Source: Myxococcales bacterium (GTDB taxonomy: Bacteria > Myxococcota_A > Polyangia > Palsa-1104). Taken from it: a stretch of DNA of 64,000 nt. Shown here in pieces: positions 50,395 through 58,545 of the stretch. The first letter of the stretch is position 1. Every line of letters starts with the position of its first letter. The position numbers and the translations under genes were made by a program. The stretch lies in contig PNAM01000110.1 in assembly GCA_003170275.1 (NCBI GenBank), positions 79,513 through 143,512 on the forward strand. Reading direction: 5' to 3'. Under the pieces are notes generated by a model. The model had not been told where the DNA came from and searched no databases. It saw only the letters and a list, made by a program, of their open reading frames with translations.

Positions 50395-51570
50395 ATGGGT
50401 CGTGTCGGTCACAGGCTTGGAATCGCGTGCGTGCTTCTGGTTGCGGCGGGTGGTTGCGACATCACGTACATCGTCCGGCGAGCGGACCTGGACGAGGTGG
50501 CTGCGCTGGCGCCGAAGGATCGACCGGCGGTCATTTCCGCGCGGCGTGAAGGCGGCCCGCGCGTGCTGCTTCGGACCCGGACAGTCGACCTGGACGACCA
50601 GGCCGGGCTCGACTACCTGCGGCGCGGTTTCGCGCGCGCCGATCGGCTGCAGCGGTCGGGGCAGCCCAGCGAGGCCGCGCGGGAGCTGAGGGACTGCCGC
50701 CAACGCCTCACACCCGACGACCGTCGAGTGGGGCTCCAGCGGGATGTGGGCTTTGCAGTCTCGATCGAGCAACGGACAGCGCTCGAACGAGCCATTGGCG
50801 AATTCGACGAGCAGCGCGCAGAGCTGACGACGGCGATCGATGCCCTGGAAAAGCGTGGCGGCGCGGGCGTGTCCATCAGTGCGCTCCACGCGGCTGCGCC
50901 GTACCTGGCTGATAGGTCATCGGAGGTGACGGTTCGCCCGCGGAACCGGGTTCTGACGACCGGGAAGGCGCTGGCGATCGTCGGCGCCGGGCTCGCGGTA
51001 GTCGGCGCCATCGCCGGGGGCGCCATGATCGGTACCCCCGGCAATTCCTGCCAGGACTGCGCCGGAGGGATCATCGGGATCGGGCTGATCGGAGGGTTCG
51101 TGGGAATGGGCGCGAACCTGATGCTCACCGGCGTGATCCTCGCGGGGACGAGCGGGCACGCCGCGGAAGGCAGGCGATCGCTGCAGCTCCTCGATGCGGG
51201 CGAGCTCGAACAGCGAGTGCGGCGCGCGCGACGGATGGTGCTCGGCGGCGGCGTGAGCGCGGCGCTGTCCGTCGTGGCCGCAGCGGCGGGGACGATCCTG
51301 CTCGTCAAGACGCCCTATCCGTATTCGTTCAACGGATACACGCCACCAGGCTGGGCCCCCGATACCTTCGCCGCGGGCGAGGCTCTCACGGTCATCGGCG
51401 GCGCGGCGTTGGTGCCGAGCGTGGGCGTCTTCGCGGCCGGGCTCTCCGATCTGCGGAAGCTGCGACGCATGGAGCGCGGGCCTGCGACCGCGCAGCGGCG
51501 ATCGGTGTTGCTGCCGGCTCCGTGGATCACGCGCGACGGAGGCGGGCTGGGGGTCGCGGGGGCGTTCTGA
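50395..51570 (+). CDS. lipoprotein with several membrane segments, unknown function
   Basis: A 391-residue protein with a lipoprotein signal (MGRVGHRLGIACVLLVAAGGC). A polar helical region to about residue 175 is rich in Arg and Leu. Then come several hydrophobic stretches: ALAIVGAGLAVVGAIAGGAMIG, GIIGIGLIGGFVGMGANLMLTGVIL, GGGVSAALSVVAAAAGTILL and LTVIGGAALVPSVGVFAAGL. I do not recognise the family. Start ATG 50395 has GCGAGG just upstream. Neighbours give no functional hint: integrase debris before it, a convergent OmpA-tailed gene after it. Confidence 0.7.
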   Translation: MGRVGHRLGIACVLLVAAGGCDITYIVRRADLDEVAALAPKDRPAVISARREGGPRVLLRTRTVDLDDQAGLDYLRRGFARADRLQRSGQPSEAARELRDCRQRLTPDDRRVGLQRDVGFAVSIEQRTALERAIGEFDEQRAELTTAIDALEKRGGAGVSISALHAAAPYLADRSSEVTVRPRNRVLTTGKALAIVGAGLAVVGAIAGGAMIGTPGNSCQDCAGGIIGIGLIGGFVGMGANLMLTGVILAGTSGHAAEGRRSLQLLDAGELEQRVRRARRMVLGGGVSAALSVVAAAAGTILLVKTPYPYSFNGYTPPGWAPDTFAAGEALTVIGGAALVPSVGVFAAGLSDLRKLRRMERGPATAQRRSVLLPAPWITRDGGGLGVAGAF

Positions 51571-51964
51571 ACCCCAGCTACGCTGGGCACTCCCCGTCGG
51601 TGAGCTGAGCTACGTTCGAGCGGACCAGGCGCAGACGTTACCAGCGCCGCGGTCGTGCGCAGCGTCGAGGGTGGGGTTGAGCTACTCGATGAAGGCTTGC
51701 GGGTCGATGCCGTCGAAGTCGTCGGCGTGATCGCGGAGGGCGAGTTGCTGCTGCCCTGGTCGCCACGGGCGCCCGCGCGGCGGCGACCAAGCGGGCACGT
51801 CTCGACTCTCCGATAAGCACCCGCGCACCTGCTAGCCTTTGATGTTCCTCGCCATCATTCGCATCGGTCCGTCGCACAGGTGCCTCGTTGGTGGATGACT
51901 ACGAGGACCGCTCTCGCTGAAGGGCGTTGCATCCAGCGTTGGAACCATCGTGGTATTCGGCGGG
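51571..51964. other. 394-base stretch without a clear gene
   Basis: No intact gene is seen. On the minus strand a short frame from a GTG near 51820 runs to TAG at 51680, ending in QQQLALRDHADDFDGIDP and QAFIE. That ending looks protein-like and may be the tail of a lost gene, but I cannot name a family. Confidence 0.35.
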
Positions 51965-54676
51965 TCAGGGTTGCTCGGTACGAATGCGGGCTACCACCTG
52001 ACCCTCGATGACGAGATCGACACGCCGCCAATCGGGCCATTGCTTCACCTGATCGGCGTGCTGCTTCTGCCACTGCGCCCGCGGCATCGGCGGATCGGGC
52101 GGGTCGAGCAGGCCGGCGTCGCGGGCCGGTTTCTCACCCAGCCCCTCGGAGGTGAGGACATCGACCGCCAGTGTCGATCCGAACGCGTCCTTGGTGGCCT
52201 GGATGATCGCCTCGGCTCGCCGCTTCGAGAGATCGAGGTTGTGCTTTTCGGTGTGCTCGGGCGAGGCGTAGCCATAGGCCCGCACGCGCGCATTGCCGAC
52301 CTCGAACAGGGCTCGGTCGATGGCCAGCAGCACCTCGAGATACGATCGCGTGCTGGCGATGTACAGCACGGTATCGATGTCCGCCGAGTCGACTTTGAAG
52401 AACGACGCGGTCCAGCGAAACAGGTCGTGCTGGTTGTTCTTGTCGAGCGGTGGACGCGGGTGGTCGGCGGCAACGTAAGGGTTGGTGTTGAGCACCAGCT
52501 TGCCCCAGCCGACTGAGAGCTCGAACAGCTTGACCTCGAACTTCGGCTCGGCGACCTTCTTCTTGAATTCGTCGATGCCCGGCATCTTCAGCGGCTGCAC
52601 GTCCTTCAGGGACTTCTCGACGACGGTGTGGAGCACCACCCCGTTCGTCAGCCGGAACTCCACGTAGGCGGAGGACAGCTCGAGCGTGACCGCCACGCCG
52701 AAGCTGAAGGTGGGCCCCTTGGCCATGGCGATCGAGAAATCGGCGCCATCGAAGTCTTCGAGCTTCAGATCCGAGTACGAGGTGAACACCGCCGTGCCCA
52801 CCAACGCCTTCGAGCCCTTGATGCCGACCTTGCCGTCGAAGCCGAGCCCGGCGCCGATGTCGACGAAGAATCCGCCGTACTTGTGGGTGAGATTGGTGCT
52901 CGAGTCGTAGATCACGGTGGCTTTCTTCACGATAGGCTGACCGTCGGAAGTCTTCTTCACTGCGCCGAGCGAGTCCCTCTCGAACTCGAGCCGCTCCTTC
53001 TTGATGTCGAGCAGGAATCCCCAGAATCCCAGCTTCACGATCACTTGAGGCGGGCCGCCGCCGAGCTTGTAGAAGTCGAGCGTGTAGCGGAATTCTCCCT
53101 GCGGACGAATCCCCACCTTCTCGAATCGCTGCCTCACGTTCGACGTGGTCTGGCCCTTCTCCTTCAGAAAGTCGAGCTCCTCGGCCATGACCTCCTGGAG
53201 CCACTCGAGCACCGACTTGCGCTCCTTGTCGATGAGCAGAATCTCCGTCGCCGCGTAGGAGCGCATGCGGGTGGCGATGCCCTCGCGGTAGACGTCGTTG
53301 TTCGGATTCGCCATGCCAGTGCCGAAGATGTCGCTGACCAGGAGCGAGATGTCGCCGCGCTTCTGGATCTTGTCGATCTTGCCGGCGCTGCGCCACACCT
53401 CGAGGTGCTTGATGATCTTCGCCGGCTTGCCACTGCTACTGGCGACGATCGGGCGAATGGCGGCGTAGAACGAGCTCGGCACCGGGCGAATCTGCTCGGC
53501 GATCACCATCTTTTGCAGGTCCTGGGGAAGCCCCTGTGCGTGGAACCACGACCAGCGCGCGCCCGCCTTGACGCGCACGAAACGATCCTCCACGACTGCA
53601 TTGCCGTCGAACTTGATGCGCAGCTCGCGGAAGAAGTTGGTGTCCTTCTCGACGATGACCCGGAGCAAGGCCTCGCCCTTCACCGCGGTGCTCTGTTGGG
53701 TGATCTGCGCGATGAGGTGATCGGGATCGATCTGGTTGAAAGGCCGATTGGGAGGCTGCTCCATCCAAGTCATGTTGAATCCACGTTCCGAGTGCAGATC
53801 GAGGTAGGCCACCAGCACGCCCGGCTCCATGTTCACCTGGTTCTGGCCGGTCTTCGGAATGCGGCTATAGAGCCGATCGACGTCGGGTACGAACGAAGGA
53901 GGCGGCGTGAACCAACCGACCAGCACCTTTCCCGCCTGATGGAGCTGCAGGAGCAGCGGCGAGCTCTTGTTCGCTTCGTTGGGGATCGCCTCGTAGAAGC
54001 CGGTGAGATCGGGCGTGACCACGCGTTGCTCCGGCGCGGCCCCGGCGGATTCGCGCGGCGCGCCGGCCTCCACCACGTCACCGATGCCGCTCAGCGACGG
54101 CTCCTGTGGTACGTCGAGGCACAGCACGATCGGGCTGGCGCCGGCGCTCTGGCGTGGATTCAGGCTGGAGGCGATCACCTCGCCGCTATCGACCAGCGCG
54201 ATGCGCACCACCAACCCCGACGTCGAAGCACAGGAGTTGCCCGCTTGACGAAACGGCAGCTCGGCCACTTGCAAGACGCGATCGTCGGCTTGCGCCAGCT
54301 GTAGACGGATCTTCGGCCCCGCGTCGTCCGCCTGCTGTTTTCTGGAGATCTCGAAGAACCACTTGCCGCTCTTCGTTTTTCGCGGCGCGCCGTCGAGCTT
54401 GAGCAGCACGCCACTGCCCGATTCGATGACCGGATCGCGCGCGTCCTTGGGAAGCGTGAACGTGTCGGAGGTGAATCCGGCGAGCCGATCGTCGTTGGTG
54501 CGCTCCGCGAGCCCGGCCGCCGTGCGCAGGTAGCTGTCGGCTTCGTAGATGATGAGCCGCGCATTCGCGCCCTGGTGCTGGTCCAAAAAACCGAGATCGC
54601 AGCGGAGCAGCGCCGCGGTTCCCAGTCCCGGTTTCAAGATCGGAGGCATGAGCGCAATGCGAGCTGGCATGGTCAT
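51965..54676 (-). CDS. large protein with C-terminal OmpA-like domain, partner of the PAAR protein
   Basis: A 903-residue protein with no signal peptide and no membrane segment. The C terminus (about 765-895) is an OmpA-like peptidoglycan-binding domain: VRAYGYASPEHTEKHNLDLSKRRAEAI, then WRRVDLVIEG. The middle has a Gly-rich beta segment (VDIGAGLGFDGKVGIKGSKALVGTAVF); the first 700 residues match nothing I know. The start overlaps the stop of the PAAR gene by four bases, so the two act together. It could be cargo, an adaptor or an envelope anchor for a contractile injection system; no sheath, tube or baseplate gene is in the window. Confidence 0.7.
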   Translation of the reverse strand: MTMPARIALMPPILKPGLGTAALLRCDLGFLDQHQGANARLIIYEADSYLRTAAGLAERTNDDRLAGFTSDTFTLPKDARDPVIESGSGVLLKLDGAPRKTKSGKWFFEISRKQQADDAGPKIRLQLAQADDRVLQVAELPFRQAGNSCASTSGLVVRIALVDSGEVIASSLNPRQSAGASPIVLCLDVPQEPSLSGIGDVVEAGAPRESAGAAPEQRVVTPDLTGFYEAIPNEANKSSPLLLQLHQAGKVLVGWFTPPPSFVPDVDRLYSRIPKTGQNQVNMEPGVLVAYLDLHSERGFNMTWMEQPPNRPFNQIDPDHLIAQITQQSTAVKGEALLRVIVEKDTNFFRELRIKFDGNAVVEDRFVRVKAGARWSWFHAQGLPQDLQKMVIAEQIRPVPSSFYAAIRPIVASSSGKPAKIIKHLEVWRSAGKIDKIQKRGDISLLVSDIFGTGMANPNNDVYREGIATRMRSYAATEILLIDKERKSVLEWLQEVMAEELDFLKEKGQTTSNVRQRFEKVGIRPQGEFRYTLDFYKLGGGPPQVIVKLGFWGFLLDIKKERLEFERDSLGAVKKTSDGQPIVKKATVIYDSSTNLTHKYGGFFVDIGAGLGFDGKVGIKGSKALVGTAVFTSYSDLKLEDFDGADFSIAMAKGPTFSFGVAVTLELSSAYVEFRLTNGVVLHTVVEKSLKDVQPLKMPGIDEFKKKVAEPKFEVKLFELSVGWGKLVLNTNPYVAADHPRPPLDKNNQHDLFRWTASFFKVDSADIDTVLYIASTRSYLEVLLAIDRALFEVGNARVRAYGYASPEHTEKHNLDLSKRRAEAIIQATKDAFGSTLAVDVLTSEGLGEKPARDAGLLDPPDPPMPRAQWQKQHADQVKQWPDWRRVDLVIEGQVVARIRTEQP

Positions 54677-57051
54677 TTCCCCTGCGCGTCCAGATCACCC
54701 GGGATCCGAATTCCGAGCCCGCCCACCTCGTCGGGATGAGCGAAGAAGCCGATGCGATGCGCGACACCAGTGATGGTGAACCGAACGCTGTACAGCCCGG
54801 GCGGTCGGGTAAAGCGCACCAGCCCGAGTGCGCCCGACTGGATCTTGCCGACCGCGTTCTCGCCCGACGGCGTGAGCTCGACCAGATCCATCGCCAGGTT
54901 CTCGACAGGGACGTTGTAGGAGTCGGTCACCCGCAAGCGCATGGTGGGCGCGGCATCGCTGGCGACGGTCTCCTTCACGTCACCGCACCAGGCCTGGTAG
55001 GCGGCGCAGCCGTCGTGTCGTCCGCCAGCGCAGGCGGACGGGGACGGGACGAACGCCCGCGCGGAGAGGAACAGCTCGACGCGACGAAAACCGATCTGTC
55101 GCGAATCGGCGTACTCGGGCCCGGTCAGCGGCGCCCCGCCGGCGCTGAGCGTGAGCGGCGCGTGCCAATCACCGCCGCCGATTGTCTCGATCTGTGCCGC
55201 GGCGGGACGTTGCTCGCCGATCAGCGCCAGGTACTCGTGGATGATCTTGTCGAGTGTGGCGCCGTCGCAGCGATGATTGAGCGGGAGCCCATGAAAGAAC
55301 TGGAACGATTGCAACGCGACACCGGTCACGTCGCCGCGATGCCCGTCCACCATCCCGACGTAGAACGGATCGCCGTCGACCTCGAGCGCCGAGAGCATCC
55401 ACTGGATCTCCTCCCAGCCCCACTCGCCGCGGTCGAAGCGCTGGCGGAAATGGTGCTCGTCGCCGGTGAGCAGCGCGGAGACGGCCGCGGCGCTCGCGCG
55501 CGAGACGGCCAGCGTCGCGCCGTCGTCATCCAATCGATCGCTGTGACCCATGACCAACACGTGCAGTGCCGGATTGGCGGCTCGCTGGGCGAACGCCTTC
55601 AGCAGCGGAAGCGCCGAAGGCTTGGGGAAGCTGCGGCCGAGCGAGCACCGCGACACCAATCGCGCCGCGGTGTACTCCGGCGTGGCTCGCGGCTTGATTG
55701 GCCCAGGTGGCGGCATCGGCACGTGCACGCGACGATACTTGGCCGGGTCGTAGATTTCGCAGCGATCGGGCAGGCAGCCCCCTCCATGGCAGGCGAGATC
55801 GGGGACTTGATCGCTCTGAAAGAAGAGCAGCTCGACACGCCGATTGGTCTGGCTACGATACGGCCCGGTCGTCGGGTGGAAGTTCCCGCAGCCGACGACA
55901 CTGGGTGAGAGAAACGAGAGCTGTGCCCGCACCGAACGCAGAGCCTCGCGATCGCCGCCCAATTCCTCGACGAGCGCCTGTTCGTAGAAGTCGGCGAACG
56001 CCTGCCAGGTCGCGTAGTCGATCGCGCCCGTCTCCTTCAACGCGTTCGGGTGGTCCGCGTTATAGGCGCGCTGAAACGCAAGCAGCGCGCGGGTGGTCGC
56101 CGGGCCATGTTGGTCATCGAGCCCACTCGGATTGCACGGCCATCCGCGCACATCGGCGATCCAGCCGAGGATCTGCTGGTAGTCCTGGACGCGATGGCTG
56201 GCATCGGCAACGTCGGCGAACGCGCGCCCGTCGCCGGTGAGCAGCGCATGGGCGCAGGTGGCGCGTTGTTGCGAGATCTGCAACTTGTAGGTAGCGGACG
56301 GATGCACGTCGGCGTGGCCGGCGACCAGAAGCTGTTGGTCGCCGTGATCGTTCGCGTAGCGGAGACAGGCGGCGATGGTGCCGATGCCGGTGACGCTCTG
56401 GTTCGGTGTGCCGTCGGGCTTCAGCGGGTGGTTGGGCGGAATCACCGCGCTGAACTGGCGGAACAGGACGTCTTCGAATTCGACCAACGCGAAGGTCTTG
56501 AGCGGGGGAGCGGGCGAGCCGTCCTCCGTCTTCGTCGGGGCGGGGCTCGCGGGCGCCGGAGACGCCTGGCTGCTCGTGGCCGCGCCGGCTGCGCCCGCCG
56601 TCGCTCCGCCGTTTGCGCCGGAGCTCGTGGACGATCCCGGGCCCTGGCTCGCATTCGCCGTGGCGCCGCCTCCACCCGCGCCGCCGCCGCCGCCACCGCC
56701 GCCACCGCCGCCGCCACCTCCTCCAGAGGTCGCGCCGCCGATGATCACATCGGCCGAGCCCTCGATCATCACGCCCATGCCGCCGCAGTGCTGATCGTTG
56801 TCACCCTGGCGGTGCGCGGCCTTGCCGTTGATGTTTACCGTCGCCGATCCGGTCGAGGCCTGCCACATGTTGCCGGCGCAGCACGCGGCGTGAATGCCCT
56901 TGTCGCCGACGCGTACGGCCGGGCGCCCGTTGATGTTGACGTTGGGCGATCCGGAGATGGCGGGACCGACCGCGGGGTGCGGGCACCCGAGGCAGCCGTG
57001 CGTATCGGCGGGGATGTTCGACTTGTCACCCAGCCGTGCCGCACCAGGCAT
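54673..57051 (-). CDS. PAAR-like spike protein with tandem OmpA-like domains
   Basis: A 792-residue protein. Residues 1-106 are a PAAR/DUF4150-type tip domain (NVNINGRPAVRVGDKGIH, ATVNINGKAAHRQGDNDQHCGG, GSADVIIGG). A poly-Gly linker (about 110-129) and an Ala/Ser/Pro-rich region follow. Then come two OmpA-like domains, around LLVAGHADVHPSATYKLQISQQRA and LHVLVMGHSDRLDDDGATLAVSRA, each with a peptidoglycan-binding-like insert (QHGPATTRALLAFQRAYN; RGDVTGVALQSFQFFHGL). The end has a carboxypeptidase-regulatory-like beta domain (LRVTDSYNVPVENLAMDLVEL). PAAR proteins cap the spike of type VI secretion; here the extension suggests an effector that grips peptidoglycan. Confidence 0.8.
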   Translation of the reverse strand: MPGAARLGDKSNIPADTHGCLGCPHPAVGPAISGSPNVNINGRPAVRVGDKGIHAACCAGNMWQASTGSATVNINGKAAHRQGDNDQHCGGMGVMIEGSADVIIGGATSGGGGGGGGGGGGGGGAGGGGATANASQGPGSSTSSGANGGATAGAAGAATSSQASPAPASPAPTKTEDGSPAPPLKTFALVEFEDVLFRQFSAVIPPNHPLKPDGTPNQSVTGIGTIAACLRYANDHGDQQLLVAGHADVHPSATYKLQISQQRATCAHALLTGDGRAFADVADASHRVQDYQQILGWIADVRGWPCNPSGLDDQHGPATTRALLAFQRAYNADHPNALKETGAIDYATWQAFADFYEQALVEELGGDREALRSVRAQLSFLSPSVVGCGNFHPTTGPYRSQTNRRVELLFFQSDQVPDLACHGGGCLPDRCEIYDPAKYRRVHVPMPPPGPIKPRATPEYTAARLVSRCSLGRSFPKPSALPLLKAFAQRAANPALHVLVMGHSDRLDDDGATLAVSRASAAAVSALLTGDEHHFRQRFDRGEWGWEEIQWMLSALEVDGDPFYVGMVDGHRGDVTGVALQSFQFFHGLPLNHRCDGATLDKIIHEYLALIGEQRPAAAQIETIGGGDWHAPLTLSAGGAPLTGPEYADSRQIGFRRVELFLSARAFVPSPSACAGGRHDGCAAYQAWCGDVKETVASDAAPTMRLRVTDSYNVPVENLAMDLVELTPSGENAVGKIQSGALGLVRFTRPPGLYSVRFTITGVAHRIGFFAHPDEVGGLGIRIPGDLDAQGK
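56681..56724. repeat. GGN/CCN trinucleotide run encoding the poly-Gly linker
   Basis: A tract of CCG, CCA and CCT triplets on the plus strand codes for the run of glycines between the PAAR and OmpA parts of the minus-strand gene. Such tracts can change length by slippage in steps of one codon. Confidence 0.8.
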
Positions 57052-57117
57052 CTCGATCTCATAGCAACCGCCGCTTACCCCTGGGCGCCAGACGGTGTGC
57101 TCGGCGCGCCTCGCTGT

Positions 57118-57933
57118 TCAGCGACGGGAGCGGCGAAACTGACTCGGGGTTTCGCCCAACACGCGCCGGAACAGGCGCGAGAAGATCGGCAGCGAAGAGC
57201 AGCCGACGCGTTGCGCGACCACCTCGAGCTTGAGATCAGTATCGACCAGCAGCCGTTGCGCCACCAGGATGCGGGCGCGCTCGACTTCGGCACGAAAGCT
57301 GGTACCGCTGCGCTCGAGCTCGCGCTGCAGCCCCCGCACCGAGCGGCCCAGGTCGCGGGCCGCCGCGGCCAGCGTCAGGTCGGGGCGCTCCTGCAACCGG
57401 GCGCGTACTTCACGCACGAGCGGCGCCAGGCCTCGGGCCGCCTCGACGATGGTGTTCACTTCGACCGCGACCGCGCGCCCTTCGGGCCGATCGAGCCAGG
57501 CGAACGCAGCCGCGGAGTTGTCGAAGGCCTTCCATTCGTGCGACATGCCGCCGAGCGAGAAGGTGCCGACCATGACCGCTGCGGTCATGCCGATCGGGTG
57601 GACGATGGCCTGGCGGCGATAGCGACGGGAGAATTCGCCCGCGCGCTGCCGGGTATAGTCGACCACCAGATCGAACGCACCATGATCGAAACGCTCCAGG
57701 TGCAAGCCGTCGGTGATGACGTCGATCCCGCCCGACGGGGTCGGGAGCGCCCGACCGAAGTCCCACAGACGCATGATGGCGCGAGTCTCGAATTCGTCGG
57801 GCGTCCCCCAGATCGCCGAGCCGGCCAGGTTCGCGCTGTGGCTCCACACGACGTAATGGTCGCCGGTGACATACCGGCCAATGGGTCGCGAGAGAAAACC
57901 CTCGATATCCAACGCAGCTTCCAACTCCGACAA
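57118..57933 (-). CDS. AraC-family transcriptional regulator
   Basis: A regulator of about 271 residues (TTG start 57933; other starts possible). The C-terminal third has two HTH motifs of the AraC/XylS type: LAAAARDLGRSVRGLQRELERSGTSFRAEVERARILVAQRLL and LEVVAQRVGCSSLPIFSRLFRRVLGETPSQFRR. The N-terminal part (RPIGRYVTGDHYVVWSHSANLAGSAIWG) is a ligand-binding or dimer domain I cannot name. An ATG at 58161 is in frame but would make the protein read antisense through a kinase remnant, so I reject it. It lies 66 bases from the PAAR gene start and may control that operon. Confidence 0.85.
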   Translation of the reverse strand: MSELEAALDIEGFLSRPIGRYVTGDHYVVWSHSANLAGSAIWGTPDEFETRAIMRLWDFGRALPTPSGGIDVITDGLHLERFDHGAFDLVVDYTRQRAGEFSRRYRRQAIVHPIGMTAAVMVGTFSLGGMSHEWKAFDNSAAAFAWLDRPEGRAVAVEVNTIVEAARGLAPLVREVRARLQERPDLTLAAAARDLGRSVRGLQRELERSGTSFRAEVERARILVAQRLLVDTDLKLEVVAQRVGCSSLPIFSRLFRRVLGETPSQFRRSRR

Positions 57934-57974
57934 GCTTATCCCAGGATCGCTCTTGGCCGTGTCCGCGAATCCAG

Positions 57975-58086
57975 GGCACCTACCGGATCGAGAAGCTGCT
58001 CCGGCAGGGGGGGAATGGGGGCGGTGCTCGCGGCGTCGCATGTGCGGCAGCCGAAGCAGTGCGCGATCAATCTTCGAGTCAGTCAG
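57975..58086 (+). pseudogene. N-lobe remnant of a Ser/Thr protein kinase, frameshifted
   Basis: The plus strand reads GTYRIEKLLRQG in one frame and, after a run of seven G, GMGAVLAASHVRQPKQCAIN in the next. Together this is the glycine loop and VAIK strand of a Hanks-type kinase (normally GxGGMGxV...AIKxL; here Asn replaces the Lys). Nothing of the catalytic loop remains. The rest of the stretch up to 58545 shows no gene I can support; a short frame RQICDDLLHDRWTIDDCI at about 58130-58205 is unassigned. Confidence 0.65.
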
Positions 58087-58545
58087 ATGATAGGTTCCCG
58101 GTACTATCATTCCGCCGCTTGCGGGCGATGGCATCGGCAGATTTGCGATGACCTGCTGCACGACCGGTGGACTATTGACGATTGTATTGCAGGCGGCGCC
58201 GGCTAGATCGACAGGCTCTGGAAGATCGGCGCCCGATAGCGTGAGGTCTGCGGAAAGGGCTCACAAGATCGTATCGCGACGGATCCACGGCACCCCTGCG
58301 TCACATTGTCGCTGGTCGCCAAGACGCGGTGTCGAGCCCGCGCCCGGCGACACCACGCTGCCGCCGCCGTCGCCGTTCGGGATCCTGCCTCACCGCCACC
58401 GCCGGCCTCTCACAGTCCGCAAGTCGATCACTCTTGTCATCCTCCTCCACTGGCGGGGAGGCCAGCACCGAGGATCGCGTGCGCTGGTGGTTCCGCCCGT
58501 CGAATCTCAAGGCGATGGCCATCCCGATCGGCTGTACAGAGAAGT

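Noticed and set aside
51965..57051. A complete type VI secretion or CRISPR-like defence system
   Set aside because: Only the PAAR-type protein and its partner are present; no sheath, tube, baseplate or ATPase gene and no regular short repeats with spacers were seen anywhere in the window.
57934..58161. Extended N terminus of the AraC regulator from ATG 58161
   Set aside because: It would read antisense through the kinase remnant and has no resemblance to AraC proteins.
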